From the NCBI RefSeq assembly GCF_024305175.1, contig NZ_JAMWYY010000008.1, forward strand, positions 1-64,000: a DNA stretch of 64,000 bases, written 5' to 3'. Of the stretch, positions 49,779-60,388 are shown piece after piece. The number at the start of each line of letters is the position of its first letter. Position 1 is the stretch's first letter. The notes under the pieces were generated by a model. That model saw only the letters and a list, made by a program, of their open reading frames with translations. It was not told the origin of the DNA and did not search any database. The position numbers and the translations under genes were made by a program. The DNA is from Flavobacterium sp. Lineage in GTDB: Bacteria > Bacteroidota > Bacteroidia > Flavobacteriales > Flavobacteriaceae.

Positions 49779-51440
49779 ATGAGTTCAGAACAGACAAAAA
49801 CCAATTATCCTGCTCTGTATACCCTGATTACAGTTTTCTTTTTCTGGGGGTTTATCGGGGCATCAAACGGTGTTTTTATCCCTTTCTGCAAGGCTAAGTT
49901 CGGGCTGGACCAGTTCCAGAGCCAGCTTATAGATTTTGCATTTTATGGCGCTTACTACATGGGGGCGCTGTTATTATTTGTTTTTAGTACGCTTATCAGG
50001 AAAGACATCCTTAACTCCTGGGGCTTTAAAAAGGGTATTATTAACGGGTTGCTTATCAGTACCGTTGGTGCAGTTACAATGATATTTGCCGTACAGTCGG
50101 GCGACTATTACCTTATTTTAGGGGCTTTATTTATTGTGGCACTTGGCTTTTCGCTACAGCAGACTGCTGCCCAGCCGTTTGCCACATCATTAGGTGAGCC
50201 GCATACTGCCAGTAACAGGCTAAACCTTGCCGGTGGTATAAACTCTTTGGGTACTACTATAGGGCCTATTGTAGTTTCATTTGCACTTTTTGGTGTAGCA
50301 GCAGGTATAGACATAGAAAAGTTTGCCCAAAGGCCCGAATCGCTTGATATGATGGAGATACTCTACATTTTTGTAGGCGGTTTATTCCTTATCGCAGCGG
50401 GATTATTCTTCTTTTCAAAAAAATTACCTTCCGGTAAGATTGAATCGGTTTTTGAGCCTGCCAAAAAAGCGCTTGGTACACTTTTAACCATCACGCTGAT
50501 ACTGATATGTATCTTTGCTTACATTTTTTCACGTTATGAAGACCCTGAGTTTATAGAGCGTTTTATTACCAATAAAGGTAAAGACTATCTTGGCCTGGGG
50601 CTTACTGTCTGTACGCTCCTGGTAATTGTTTTCGGGTTGCTTTACGCAAACGTTGCAGCCCAGAAAAAACCCGAAGGCTGGGGCGCTATGCGCTACCCGC
50701 AATTGGTATTGGGTATGTTGGGTATTTTTACTTATGTTGGGGTAGAAGTAACTATACAGAGTAACCTTGGGGAGCTTTTAGGTACCCCTGAATTTGGCTC
50801 GCTTGAAGGCTCGGCTATTGCGCCTTATATTTCTATGTACTGGGGTTCGCTTATGATTGGGCGATGGGCAGGTGCAATATCGGTATTTAACCCTTCTAAC
50901 ACTATGAGGAAGGTGCTGCTTATTATTGTTCCTTATATTGCCTATGGCGTTGTTTTGGCGGCTAATGCCATTTCAGGACAGGATATAACACCATTGTATG
51001 CTTATGCAGGTATTGTAGCCATACAGATAGCAGGCTTCTTTATGGGGCAGGATCACCCTGCAAAAACACTCATGATATTTGGTATTATGGGTATGATTGC
51101 TATGCTTATAGGGCTTTCTACAGAGGGTATAACCGCAATATATGCTTTTATGAGTGGTGGTTTATTCTGTAGTATTATGTGGCCATCTATATTTTCACTT
51201 GGTATTGCAGGTATTGGTAAATATACTTCTCAGGGTTCAGCATTTTTAGTAATGATGATTCTGGGTGGTGGTATTATCCCGCCGCTACAGGGTAAGATTG
51301 CCGATATTGTAGGCATACATGAGTCTTATTTTATACCTGTTATTTGCTTTGCATATATAGCCTTCTACGGTTGGTATGTGGTTAAGATACTTAAAAAGCA
51401 GGGTATTGCAGGAGAAGTAGAAATGGGAGGAGCACATTAA
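49779..51440 (+). CDS. Sugar MFS transporter (FucP/glucose-galactose-like)
   Basis: 553 aa; polytopic; [52 protein letters not shown]. Confidence 0.85.
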   Translation: MSSEQTKTNYPALYTLITVFFFWGFIGASNGVFIPFCKAKFGLDQFQSQLIDFAFYGAYYMGALLLFVFSTLIRKDILNSWGFKKGIINGLLISTVGAVTMIFAVQSGDYYLILGALFIVALGFSLQQTAAQPFATSLGEPHTASNRLNLAGGINSLGTTIGPIVVSFALFGVAAGIDIEKFAQRPESLDMMEILYIFVGGLFLIAAGLFFFSKKLPSGKIESVFEPAKKALGTLLTITLILICIFAYIFSRYEDPEFIERFITNKGKDYLGLGLTVCTLLVIVFGLLYANVAAQKKPEGWGAMRYPQLVLGMLGIFTYVGVEVTIQSNLGELLGTPEFGSLEGSAIAPYISMYWGSLMIGRWAGAISVFNPSNTMRKVLLIIVPYIAYGVVLAANAISGQDITPLYAYAGIVAIQIAGFFMGQDHPAKTLMIFGIMGMIAMLIGLSTEGITAIYAFMSGGLFCSIMWPSIFSLGIAGIGKYTSQGSAFLVMMILGGGIIPPLQGKIADIVGIHESYFIPVICFAYIAFYGWYVVKILKKQGIAGEVEMGGAH

Positions 51441-51460
51441 TAAAACTCTTTATAAAACTA

Positions 51461-51495
51461 AAACCCGCTATGCATTATGCATAGTGGGTTTTTTA
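51461..51495 (+). terminator. Rho-independent terminator after the MFS gene
   Basis: AAACCCGCTATGCAT-TATGCATAGTGGGTTTTTT. Confidence 0.8.
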
Positions 51496-51942
51496 TTAAT
51501 TGTAAAGCGCGTATCTTTGAAAGAAACACACATCATGAAAAAAGTACTTATAACGATTTCAGTAGTTTCAGCTTTGGCAGTAACAGCCTGCAAAGGCAAG
51601 AAAGGCGATTTTACCGAAGAGCCCGCGGTAGTGGAGTATGTTGATACCACGGCTACAGATAATACTGAAGTTGCCGTGCCTGAACCTGCTGTAACTACTC
51701 CGGCTGATGGCAACGTTATAACCGTATACGGCAAGGTAACCAAAATCATTATGGGTAAAGACGGCTATACTGCAAGACTTTATTTACCGACAGGCGAACA
51801 ATATTCGGCTACTATAAGTATTCCTAATTTAAATGACCCTAAAGATTACCGTAAGGTTAAAGAGGGTGATGATATTACTGTTACAGGCGAGGTTACACAC
51901 ATAGAAAATGATGTGCTTATAAAAGTAACTTCACTAAAATAG
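51484..51942 (+). CDS. Small lipoprotein with OB-fold-like (tRNA_anti-like) domain
   Basis: 152 aa; lipoprotein signal (KKVLITISVVSALAVTACKGKK; start may be the ATG at 51535); VITVYGKVTKIIMGKDGYTARLYLPTGEQYSATISIPNLND. Confidence 0.6.
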   Translation: MGFLLIVKRVSLKETHIMKKVLITISVVSALAVTACKGKKGDFTEEPAVVEYVDTTATDNTEVAVPEPAVTTPADGNVITVYGKVTKIIMGKDGYTARLYLPTGEQYSATISIPNLNDPKDYRKVKEGDDITVTGEVTHIENDVLIKVTSLK

Positions 51943-51943
51943 T

Positions 51944-51972
51944 AATACCCGGAAACGTTAGTTCCGGGTATT
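51944..51972. terminator. Bidirectional terminator between convergent genes
   Basis: AATACCCGGAA-CGTTAG-TTCCGGGTATT. Confidence 0.8.
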
Positions 51973-51977
51973 CATCA

Positions 51978-53351
51978 TTAACCTAAACGCGACTGGTTCC
52001 AGTCAATCTTGCGGGACACGAACATCACTGCGCCCAGTATCAGGAACAGGCCAATACTTCCTGCAAGCAGTGCATAACTTTCAAGTTGTATTATAATGTA
52101 AATAAAGCTGTAAAGTGCCGTTAAGGAGGCCCCTATAAATAATGGGAACTTTATATTACGGAGGATAGAAACAGAATAAAGCGTTATCATTGCCACAACA
52201 GATGCGCCTGCAATAATATAAGCCAGAGCAAAAGAACTATGCTCTGTAATAGAGATAAGCAATGTGTAGAACATTATGAGAGCCAGCCCTATCATGGTGT
52301 ACTGAAAGATATGGATGTTTATTTTACTTATTACCTGTATCAGGAAAAATATTAGAAAAGTAAGCCCTATAACAAGAAAACCATATTTTGCAGCCCTTTC
52401 GTTTTGCTGGTATTGGTCTACAGGTATCAGGAAATTTACTCCAAATGCATAGCTGTCTATATCGGGCAGCCTGCCAAAGTGTTGCTGTGCAAACGGCCTG
52501 TTAAGGTGAGAAACACTCCATGAGGCATTAAAGCCATTATCGGTAATTGTTTTGCTGTTCGGGATAAAATTTCCGGTAAAGCTTGGCGTGTGCCAGTTCG
52601 ATTGCATTTCGGCAACAGTCAGTTTGCCAATAGGGGCTATTTTAAGCTGCTTGCTGCCCTTGTAACTAATACTGATGCTGAACGGCATTTCTCCGGTTTT
52701 AAGCGGCGACAGGTCGATTGCATTCGTTTCCAGCTCCGAAAGTGAATCGTTTTCATTACCTGCAACAGGCTCAAGAGAATACTCCTTTCCGTTAAAAGTT
52801 ATACTGGCTGCCCCATCTATATTCTTCAGGTCGTTACATTTAAGCACTAAAGAGGCTTTATCCCATTCTATAGCCTCAGGATTAATTTTCCGGCTGCTGA
52901 AATCAGGTGCAATATATTTACCATTTGCAGCAACTTTTGCATTAAAAACCGTAGCCTCATAGTTGTTTCGATGTAGCGGCTGGGTGTCTATATTACTACT
53001 AACCTTTAACTGCTCCGGATAAAAATAGGCATAATAGGTACTGGCTGTTCTTGTGGTGGTTACCCGTTTTGTTTTTTCGTCAGTTACCTCTGTAATTTCA
53101 TAATCAGTATAAGGTACTTTAAGGATTGGGCCGTATAAATATACGCTGCCGCCCCACTGGTCGCTTATTTCGGTTACAACATCTTCCTGCCGTTCTGCCC
53201 GTTCCCAAATAAGGCTCTTTACATACTGCAATGGTATCAGCAGTACAAGTGTAAGCACCCCCACCATAATAATTTTTGCTGTTGCAGAGTGTAAAAAGCC
53301 CTGCTTGTGTTCCGGTTGCGGGTTGTTGTACCCGGGTTGATTGGTTTCCAT
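51978..53351 (-). CDS. creD: Inner membrane protein CreD-like
   Basis: 457 aa; SATAKIIMVGVLTLVLLIPLQYVKSLIWERAERQEDVVTEISDQWGGSVYLYGPILKVPY; FGVNFLIPVDQYQQNERAAKYGFLVIGLTFLIFF. Confidence 0.9.
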   Translation of the reverse strand: METNQPGYNNPQPEHKQGFLHSATAKIIMVGVLTLVLLIPLQYVKSLIWERAERQEDVVTEISDQWGGSVYLYGPILKVPYTDYEITEVTDEKTKRVTTTRTASTYYAYFYPEQLKVSSNIDTQPLHRNNYEATVFNAKVAANGKYIAPDFSSRKINPEAIEWDKASLVLKCNDLKNIDGAASITFNGKEYSLEPVAGNENDSLSELETNAIDLSPLKTGEMPFSISISYKGSKQLKIAPIGKLTVAEMQSNWHTPSFTGNFIPNSKTITDNGFNASWSVSHLNRPFAQQHFGRLPDIDSYAFGVNFLIPVDQYQQNERAAKYGFLVIGLTFLIFFLIQVISKINIHIFQYTMIGLALIMFYTLLISITEHSSFALAYIIAGASVVAMITLYSVSILRNIKFPLFIGASLTALYSFIYIIIQLESYALLAGSIGLFLILGAVMFVSRKIDWNQSRLG

Positions 53352-53456
53352 AGGTTTACATTTTAAAGGTTTGTATTGATGCCAGCAGCTAAAGGACTTT
53401 ATAGTGAAGTTGGATGGTATAAATAAACGCTGCTGTAATTTTTAAAAGATTGTTTA

Positions 53457-53858
53457 TTACGGTATCATGAAGGCATCTTTTATGCGCGTAACCGGTAATG
53501 GCAGGAAGCCAAAATGATTGAGGTCATAAAAGCGCAATGCATTTTTGCCATCGCGGTAGCGCTTATAGAAATACTTTACTGAAAGCGGGCACAATACCAG
53601 TCCCGATACCATTATAAAGAGCATCCGTATGCTTAAGCCGCCATTCCCAAAAAGATAGTAATGCATGCCAATTTCTTCGGTTATACTGTCATTTTTGGTT
53701 AAAAGCACCCTTAGTATATCGTCACTGTCGGGCACCGGGTCGGGTTCTATGCTGTTGCTGTGCAGGTATTGCCCCAGGTTAAAGCCCAGGCTGCCTTCGG
53801 GGTAGCGTATAAGGTCGTCCATACTTAGTTTTTGTCTTTTCGCTGATAATGTGTTCAT
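53457..53858 (-). CDS. Hypothetical protein, weakly Coq4-like
   Basis: 133 aa; LIRYPEGSLGFNLGQYLHSNSIEPDPVPDSDDILRVLLTKNDSITEEIGMHYYLFGNG. Confidence 0.4.
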   Translation of the reverse strand: MNTLSAKRQKLSMDDLIRYPEGSLGFNLGQYLHSNSIEPDPVPDSDDILRVLLTKNDSITEEIGMHYYLFGNGGLSIRMLFIMVSGLVLCPLSVKYFYKRYRDGKNALRFYDLNHFGFLPLPVTRIKDAFMIP

Positions 53859-53884
53859 GATATGATTTTTATTGTTGAGTTTTT

Positions 53885-54574
53885 TTATTTTTCTGCTGAA
53901 TAGAACATATTGAATAACAGGAATAAAAAGCAGCCAAACCCAAGGGTGATACCCAAAGGTGTGCTTTGCGTAAAGGAAGAAAGCATATCAGCCGTAAGTG
54001 ACAGCGGCCTTTTTAGCACATCCCAACTGTTATAGCGCAAGAAGCGGCCAACATATATGCCAAACCCGCACAGCAGGCAGATAACCCCGATACTAACCCA
54101 CGCCAACAGTGGGTTAAGCTTTATGCTCAACATATTGAACATGTGTTTCATAGAAGTAAGTCCCGATAGTATTCCTGCAATGGTGAAAGAGATCAGCAGC
54201 AGCACATCGAACCAAACGGGTACTGAGCTGTCTTTTTTGAGATGTATAAAATCAGTAATAATATAGGGTGCATTGGGCAGGAATAAAAGCCACATGATCA
54301 TCATCGGGTAAAAGTAGTGCCTGCGTTCTATTACAACCGGATTATTAATCATTACCGATGATATAAGCAATGGTATATAGGCCAGAAATAAATTCCACAT
54401 CAAAAAGAGGTAGAATACCGAATGTGTAATTTTTACCCTTACCAGCAAAGTGAATACACAGAATAAGGCAAGGTAAAGCAAAGCGTAGTGCTGCCTGAAA
54501 GTTGAGGTAATAGTGTTCCTGATTGTGTTCATAGTTTTATTTAAAGTTCTTTGAATTTCAAAGTTAAGAATCAT
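53885..54574 (-). CDS. DUF1361-family membrane protein
   Basis: 229 aa; polytopic; WLLFLPNAPYIITDFIHLKKDSSVPVWFDVLLLISFT...YVGRFLRYNSWDVLKRP. Confidence 0.85.
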   Translation of the reverse strand: MILNFEIQRTLNKTMNTIRNTITSTFRQHYALLYLALFCVFTLLVRVKITHSVFYLFLMWNLFLAYIPLLISSVMINNPVVIERRHYFYPMMIMWLLFLPNAPYIITDFIHLKKDSSVPVWFDVLLLISFTIAGILSGLTSMKHMFNMLSIKLNPLLAWVSIGVICLLCGFGIYVGRFLRYNSWDVLKRPLSLTADMLSSFTQSTPLGITLGFGCFLFLLFNMFYSAEK

Positions 54575-54705
54575 TTAAAAAGAGCTGTCGTGTTTTATAA
54601 AGCTCTTTGAATTGCAAAGTAAAATAATGTTTTTTAATCTTGCAAGGCTAAATCTATTTTTATGGAAAATTTTGTATTGGGAAGTATTTTAGGTATAAAA
54701 ACTAA

Positions 54706-54731
54706 AAAAGGATAGCATTTGCTATCCTTTT
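54706..54731 (-). terminator. Terminator downstream of kdsA
   Basis: AAAAGGATAGCA-TT-TGCTATCCTTTT. Confidence 0.85.
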
Positions 54732-54736
54732 ACTAT

Positions 54737-55555
54737 TTAAAATTCATTTATCGTTTTTCTAATTGCCACCAGCTTTTTCATTAGCCCTTCAAAATAATCA
54801 AGGTGAAGCATATTAGCGCCATCACTTTTAGCATTTGCAGGGTCAAAGTGTGTTTCAATAAAAATACCGTCAACACCCACTGCAATTCCGGCCTTGGCAA
54901 CGGTTTCAATCATGTCGGGCCTGCCGCCTGTAACGCCTGTTGTCTGGTTAGGTTGCTGTAAAGAGTGGGTAACATCAAGTACGGTTGTGGCAAACTGCTT
55001 CATGGTAGGTATTCCCCTGTAATCAACAATCATATCCTGGTAGCCAAACATAGTACCCCTGTCGGTAACCATAACGTTTTGGTTGTTGCAGTCCAGTACT
55101 TTCTGTACGGCATGTTTCATGCTTTCAGGGCTCATAAACTGGCCTTTTTTAAGGTTTACAGTTTTACCGGTTTCGGCTGCGGCAACCACAAGGTCGGTCT
55201 GCCTTACTAAAAAGGCAGGTATCTGTAATATATCTACATATTGCGCTGCCATTGCAGCATCTTCATTTGTATGTATGTCTGTTATGGTAGGCACACCAAA
55301 AGTTTGTGATACCTTTTGCAGTATTTTAAGCGCTTTTTCATCACCTATTCCCGTAAAGCTGTCAATACGCGAACGGTTTGCTTTTTTAAAAGAACCCTTA
55401 AAAACATAAGGTATCTGTAAAGCATCAGTAATGCTTACTATTTTATCGGCTATGCGCAGCGCCATGTCCTCACCTTCTATGGCACATGGCCCTGCCAGCA
55501 GGAAAAAATTGCCGCTCTCGGTATGTTTTATCTGTGGTATGTTGTTAATCTCCAT
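54737..55555 (-). CDS. kdsA: 3-deoxy-8-phosphooctulonate synthase
   Basis: 272 aa; FFLLAGPCAIEGEDMALRIADKI, YVFKGSFKKANRSRIDSFTGIGDEKAL, VTDIHTNEDA...VDILQIPAFLVRQTDL. Confidence 0.95.
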   Translation of the reverse strand: MEINNIPQIKHTESGNFFLLAGPCAIEGEDMALRIADKIVSITDALQIPYVFKGSFKKANRSRIDSFTGIGDEKALKILQKVSQTFGVPTITDIHTNEDAAMAAQYVDILQIPAFLVRQTDLVVAAAETGKTVNLKKGQFMSPESMKHAVQKVLDCNNQNVMVTDRGTMFGYQDMIVDYRGIPTMKQFATTVLDVTHSLQQPNQTTGVTGGRPDMIETVAKAGIAVGVDGIFIETHFDPANAKSDGANMLHLDYFEGLMKKLVAIRKTINEF

Positions 55556-55590
55556 TTTATGCTGTTTAGCTGCAAAGATACAATAAACTT

Positions 55591-56049
55591 TTACTTAATT
55601 TCTTTAATGCCAAATCCTGCCGGAGCCATTATTTTGCCTCGCTCATACAGGTTAATATGTATGCGTTTCGGCTCTTTAAGCCCCTGCCATGTCACTTCAT
55701 ATATATCAAGCAGGCCTGCACCCATATTATTTTTTCCGGAAGGGAAGGGGCAGCAGCTATCTACCAGCCTGTACGACACTTCCTGACCTTCAGGGCCTGT
55801 TAATGCCCCAAAATAGCGCTTAACATTTATTTCGGCACTTTGCACCGGCATAAAACCAAGGTTCACAGGATAATCAGGGTCATAGCCATACTTTGTATCG
55901 GTTGCCGTTTCGGTAAGTATAAAGTTTCTGTCTGCCGATAAGGCAGGCATAGGTGCCTTATCATCTATATTTTTAATGGTATTGCGGGTGCTGATGCATG
56001 ATGTGGCTGTTGCAATAAGCAACCCGAATAGTAGTATCTTTTTTCTCAT
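55591..56049 (-). CDS. Hypothetical lipoprotein adjacent to kdsA
   Basis: 152 aa; lipobox (LIATATSC); PVNLGFMPVQSAEINVKRYFGALTGPEGQEVSYRLVDSCCPFPS. Confidence 0.65.
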   Translation of the reverse strand: MRKKILLFGLLIATATSCISTRNTIKNIDDKAPMPALSADRNFILTETATDTKYGYDPDYPVNLGFMPVQSAEINVKRYFGALTGPEGQEVSYRLVDSCCPFPSGKNNMGAGLLDIYEVTWQGLKEPKRIHINLYERGKIMAPAGFGIKEIK

Positions 56050-56168
56050 AATGCGGGTTAATAATAACTCAAAAGTAGTAAAATTTAATAAGCTGCATGG
56101 GGTGTTTATTTACTGCATTTGGCAAGGTTGCAATCTATAATTGCTATTTTTGCACAAATTAGTTCAAT

Positions 56169-56726
56169 ATGTATAGCTTTTACGGTACCTGGCCCTGGTA
56201 TGTGTCAGGTTTTATTATAGGCGCAGTAATGCTGATGCTCATTTATTTCGGAAAAACATTCGGAATGTCGTCTAACCTGCGTACACTTTGTTCTGCTGTT
56301 GGGGCAGGTAAGAACTGCGATTTTTTCCGTTTCGACTGGAAAAGCCAGCGATGGAACCTTGTTGTAGTATTAGGAGCCATCATAGGAGGCTTTATAGCTA
56401 CCCACTATATGAGCGACGGAAGCGGCGTAAATCTTAATCCGGACACGGTTACAGAACTCACAGCAATGGGCATAGATGCGCCCGAAGGGAAATTACTACC
56501 CGATGCTATTGTGGGTTATGACGCGCTAAAGTCGCCTAAAACAATTACGATATTATTATTAGGAGGGCTGCTTGTAGGCTTTGGTACACGCTACGGCGGG
56601 GGGTGCACATCTGGGCATGCCATAACCGGGCTTAGCAACCTGCAATTGCCTTCGCTTATTGCGGTTATAGGATTTTTTATTGGTGGGCTTATCATGTCGT
56701 GGCTGTTATTGCCGCTTATTTTTTAA
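56169..56726 (+). CDS. YeeE/YedE-family sulfur transport half-protein
   Basis: 185 aa; [44 protein letters not shown]. Confidence 0.9.
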   Translation: MYSFYGTWPWYVSGFIIGAVMLMLIYFGKTFGMSSNLRTLCSAVGAGKNCDFFRFDWKSQRWNLVVVLGAIIGGFIATHYMSDGSGVNLNPDTVTELTAMGIDAPEGKLLPDAIVGYDALKSPKTITILLLGGLLVGFGTRYGGGCTSGHAITGLSNLQLPSLIAVIGFFIGGLIMSWLLLPLIF

Positions 56727-56738
56727 GAAAGAGAAGCT

Positions 56739-57152
56739 ATGAAGTTTATAAAATTTTTACTGGTAGGGATAATTTTCGGAATTGTACTTACAAAATCTGA
56801 AGCTGTATCATGGTACCGCATTTATGAGATGTTCCATTTCCAGTCGTTTCATATGTACGGCATTATAATGACAGCGGTTATAGTAGGGGTAATTGGCGTA
56901 CAGTTAATAAAGCGTACAGGAACAAAAGATATAACAGGGCAGCCAATAAACATTCCTGATAAAGACAAAGGCTGGAAAAATTATATCATCGGGGGTACCA
57001 TATTTGGTTTGGGCTGGGGGCTTGTTGGTACCTGCCCTGGACCGATTTTTATATTAATAGGAGCAGGTTTTATAGGCATTGGTATAGTATTTATCGGGGC
57101 ATTGCTGGGAACCTATCTGTATGGTATTTTAAAAGATAAACTGCCGCATTGA
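56739..57152 (+). CDS. YeeE/YedE-family (DUF6691-like) sulfur transport half-protein
   Basis: 137 aa; GGTIFGLGWGLVGTCPGPIFILIGAG. Confidence 0.85.
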   Translation: MKFIKFLLVGIIFGIVLTKSEAVSWYRIYEMFHFQSFHMYGIIMTAVIVGVIGVQLIKRTGTKDITGQPINIPDKDKGWKNYIIGGTIFGLGWGLVGTCPGPIFILIGAGFIGIGIVFIGALLGTYLYGILKDKLPH

Positions 57153-57161
57153 TTAAAAATA

Positions 57162-57187
57162 AAAGGATGCCCTCCCCGGCATCCTTT
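57162..57187 (+). terminator. Terminator between convergent YeeE/YedE and GH16 genes
   Basis: AAAGGATGCC...GGCATCCTTT. Confidence 0.75.
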
Positions 57188-57221
57188 CAAGTAAACTAAC
57201 TTAAACAATAAAAAGCAAAAC

Positions 57222-57989
57222 TTAGTTCGAGTAAACCCGAACATAATCTATAACAAATTCCTGCGGAAATATTTTATCATCAACTTCAGGGCCGCCAAAA
57301 TTACCGCCAACAGCCACATTTAATATAAAGTAGAAAGGTTGGTTATATGGCCATACATCCACACTTTTATCTTTTGGCGCAAATGTGTAAACCGACTCCC
57401 CGTCAACAAAAAACTCAATTTTGTCTTTTGTCCAGTCAATAGCGTATGTATGGAAACCTTCCTCAATATCTTCAAAGCGGGTTTTTTTGGTGTTAATGGT
57501 ATTACCGTGGCTTGCCTGGGTGTGTAACGAAGTAAACACCATATCAGGCTCTTTACCTACATACTCCAGTATATCTATTTCACCGGCTTTTGGCCAGCCC
57601 ACCTGCTTAATATTTGAACCCAGCATCCAGAAGGCAGGCCAGATACCATACCCGGTAGGTATTTTCGCACGAGCCTCTATATAACCATATTTAAACTCTT
57701 TTTTGCCTGCTGTGGTTATACGGGTAGAGGTATAGCTGTCGCCTTCTTTTTCAACTTTTATGGTAAGCATGCCATTGGCTACTGTATGGTTATCGCGGGT
57801 GTATATCTGACGCTCATTGTTACCCCAGCCACAAATGTTGGGGCAGCCGTCGCCAAGCTCATAATTCCATACCGACTCATCCAGCTTGTTGCCGTCAAAG
57901 TTCTCTTCCCATAGTAACTTTCCTTTATTCTTAACCTGTGCAAAGGCTGCTGCCGTGCAGAAGAGGCTAATCAATAGTGTCTTTTTCAT
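57222..57989 (-). CDS. GH16 beta-glucanase (laminarinase-like)
   Basis: 255 aa; signal peptide; WPAFWMLGSNIKQVGWPKAGEIDILEYVG. Confidence 0.9.
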   Translation of the reverse strand: MKKTLLISLFCTAAAFAQVKNKGKLLWEENFDGNKLDESVWNYELGDGCPNICGWGNNERQIYTRDNHTVANGMLTIKVEKEGDSYTSTRITTAGKKEFKYGYIEARAKIPTGYGIWPAFWMLGSNIKQVGWPKAGEIDILEYVGKEPDMVFTSLHTQASHGNTINTKKTRFEDIEEGFHTYAIDWTKDKIEFFVDGESVYTFAPKDKSVDVWPYNQPFYFILNVAVGGNFGGPEVDDKIFPQEFVIDYVRVYSN

Positions 57990-60300
57990 TTTTTTGATGT
58001 GTGTAGGTAAAACTGCCCTTAAGCGTAGCGTCAGAACTGCCGCCTACATAAACTTTAAAGTCGCCCGGTTCGGCTTCCCATTTTTTATTGGCAGTATAAA
58101 ATTCTATTGTTTTTTCGTCGATAGTAAATGTTACCGTTTTGGTTTGTCCGGCTTTAATATCTATTGTTTCAAAACCTTTAAGTTCCCTTACAGGGCGTGT
58201 AACAGAAGCATATAGGTCGTGCAGGTACAGTTGCACTACTTCTCTGCCATCTCTGTTGCTGGTGTTCTTCACCTCTACAGTTACCGTTATTTTCCCGTTA
58301 GCTGAAAGTTTATCGCTGCTTAACCTAAGATTACCATATTCAAACGCAGAGTAGCTTAAACCGTACCCAAAAGGGTAGAGGGGGCTGTTCTCAACATCAG
58401 TATAATGCGACCAGAAAACACTCTCAGGATCTTCATTAGATGGCCTTCCTGTGTTCTTGTGGTTATAGTAAATAGGAACCTGCCCCACATTTCTCGGGAA
58501 ACTCATAGGCAGCTTTCCTGCCGGGTTGTGGTCGCCATATAATACCTGTGCAATAGCATTACCGCTTTGCGTGCCCAAATGCCATGCTTCTAAAATTGCA
58601 GGCACATTTTCTGCCGCCCACGGAATTGCAAGTGGCCTTCCGTTTGTAAGTACTAAAACAATATTAGGGTTGGCTTTATAAACTGTTTCCAGCAGTTCCT
58701 GCTGTACACCGGGTAAACCAATATCGCTGCGGCTGCGCCCCTCACCGGTTTGCAGGCCATGTTCACCTAATACCATAATTACCACATCAGCGTTTTTGGC
58801 AGCGGCTACTGCCTCTGCAAATCCGCTTTTATCAGTAGTGTTTATATCAGTACGTGTAGTGAATTTAGGCTCGCCAAGCGCTACATCGGCACCTTTTGCA
58901 TAAGTAAGGTTATTGCCTTTATACTGCTGTAGCCCTTCCATTACAGATATGGCAGTGCCATCGTCAGCTCCTATACGCCAGCTGCCCAGCGGACTGGTTT
59001 TATCTGTGGCAAGCGCGCCTATAACAGCAATTTTTTGTCCCTGCTTTTTAAGCGGCAGCATGTTATTATCATTCTTAAGAAGTACTATCGATTTTTTAGC
59101 CATATCCAGCACCCCGTCATGAAATTCTTTCTTACCGATGGTTTGCTGTTCGCGGGTTTCGTCACAATACTTATAAGGATCATCAAAAAGCCCAAGCATA
59201 AATTTAACCCTTAATATACGCCTTACTGCTTCGTTTACGGTTTCTTCGCTAACACGTCCTTCCCTTACAAGTGCTGAAAGGTGCTGTACATATCCGTAAG
59301 ATTCCATATCCATATCAGAGCCTGCTTTTGCTGCATACTCGGCAGCCTGCTTAAGGTCTTTTGCATAGCCATGAGCCATCATTTCTGCCATAGAACCCCA
59401 GTCAGAAACTACAAACCCCTGAAAGCCCCATTCTCCTTTTAATATTTCCCTTTGCAAATAAGCATTACCCGTTGCAGGAATACCTTCCAGCTCGTTAAAG
59501 CTGTTCATAAAGGTTAGCGCGCCTGCATCTGATGCCGCTTTAAATGGGGGTAATATAATATTGTGCAGGGTATTGTCGCTAATATCTACAGTATTATAAT
59601 CGCGCCCCGCTTCGGCAAAGGCATAGCCTGCAAAGTGTTTGGCACAGGCTGCAAGGTTAAATTCGCTTAAGTCACCCTGAAAGCCTTTAACACGGGCTTC
59701 GGCAATGCGGCTGTTAAGGTAAGGGTCTTCACCCGCACCTTCCATAACGCGGCCCCAACGGGCATCTCGCGCTACATCAACCATGGGTGCAAACGTCCAG
59801 TTAAGGCCGGATGCTGCGGCTTCTGCCGCACCTATCTCTGCCGATTTCTTTATTGCCTCCATATCCCAGCTTGCGGCTTCGGCAAGTGGTATGGGGCTTA
59901 TGGTTTTATAACCGTGAATTACATCATACCCAAAAATTACGGGTATCCCCAGTCGGGTTTCTTCTACGGCAATTTTTTGCAATGCTTTTACATCTTTAAC
60001 GCCCCTTACGTTGAGCATAGAGCCCACCCAGCCGTTTTTAAGATGCTCATATTTGCGCGCTGCCGAACCTTCCTGCGGGGCAGGGCCGGTAACATCCCAA
60101 AATCCGTTGTATTGGTTCATCTGGCCCACTTTTTCCTCGAGGGTCATTAGGTTGAGAACTGAGTCAACCTTTCGGTCTATTGGCAGTTGTGTTTTTTGCT
60201 GCGCGCCTGCCTGCGCAATTTTATCCTGCTTTGCAGTACTGCATCCAAGTGCAATGGCCAGTAAGGCTGCAAAAGCATATTTAGGTAAATTATATTTCAT
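57967..60300 (-). CDS. bglX: Glycoside hydrolase family 3 beta-glucosidase (lipoprotein)
   Basis: 777 aa; lipobox (LAIALGCS); FAPMVDVARDARWGRVMEGAGEDPYLNSRIAEARVKGFQ, FQGFVVSDWGSM; paralogue of 43395-45635. Confidence 0.9.
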   Translation of the reverse strand: MKYNLPKYAFAALLAIALGCSTAKQDKIAQAGAQQKTQLPIDRKVDSVLNLMTLEEKVGQMNQYNGFWDVTGPAPQEGSAARKYEHLKNGWVGSMLNVRGVKDVKALQKIAVEETRLGIPVIFGYDVIHGYKTISPIPLAEAASWDMEAIKKSAEIGAAEAAASGLNWTFAPMVDVARDARWGRVMEGAGEDPYLNSRIAEARVKGFQGDLSEFNLAACAKHFAGYAFAEAGRDYNTVDISDNTLHNIILPPFKAASDAGALTFMNSFNELEGIPATGNAYLQREILKGEWGFQGFVVSDWGSMAEMMAHGYAKDLKQAAEYAAKAGSDMDMESYGYVQHLSALVREGRVSEETVNEAVRRILRVKFMLGLFDDPYKYCDETREQQTIGKKEFHDGVLDMAKKSIVLLKNDNNMLPLKKQGQKIAVIGALATDKTSPLGSWRIGADDGTAISVMEGLQQYKGNNLTYAKGADVALGEPKFTTRTDINTTDKSGFAEAVAAAKNADVVIMVLGEHGLQTGEGRSRSDIGLPGVQQELLETVYKANPNIVLVLTNGRPLAIPWAAENVPAILEAWHLGTQSGNAIAQVLYGDHNPAGKLPMSFPRNVGQVPIYYNHKNTGRPSNEDPESVFWSHYTDVENSPLYPFGYGLSYSAFEYGNLRLSSDKLSANGKITVTVEVKNTSNRDGREVVQLYLHDLYASVTRPVRELKGFETIDIKAGQTKTVTFTIDEKTIEFYTANKKWEAEPGDFKVYVGGSSDATLKGSFTYTHQKNEKDTID

Positions 60301-60388
60301 TATAATCTTTAAAAATCAATAATAAGGAAGGTTAGCAAGGCTAACCCTCCCGATTACTGAAATGTGAAATTAAATAGATGCGAAAAAC

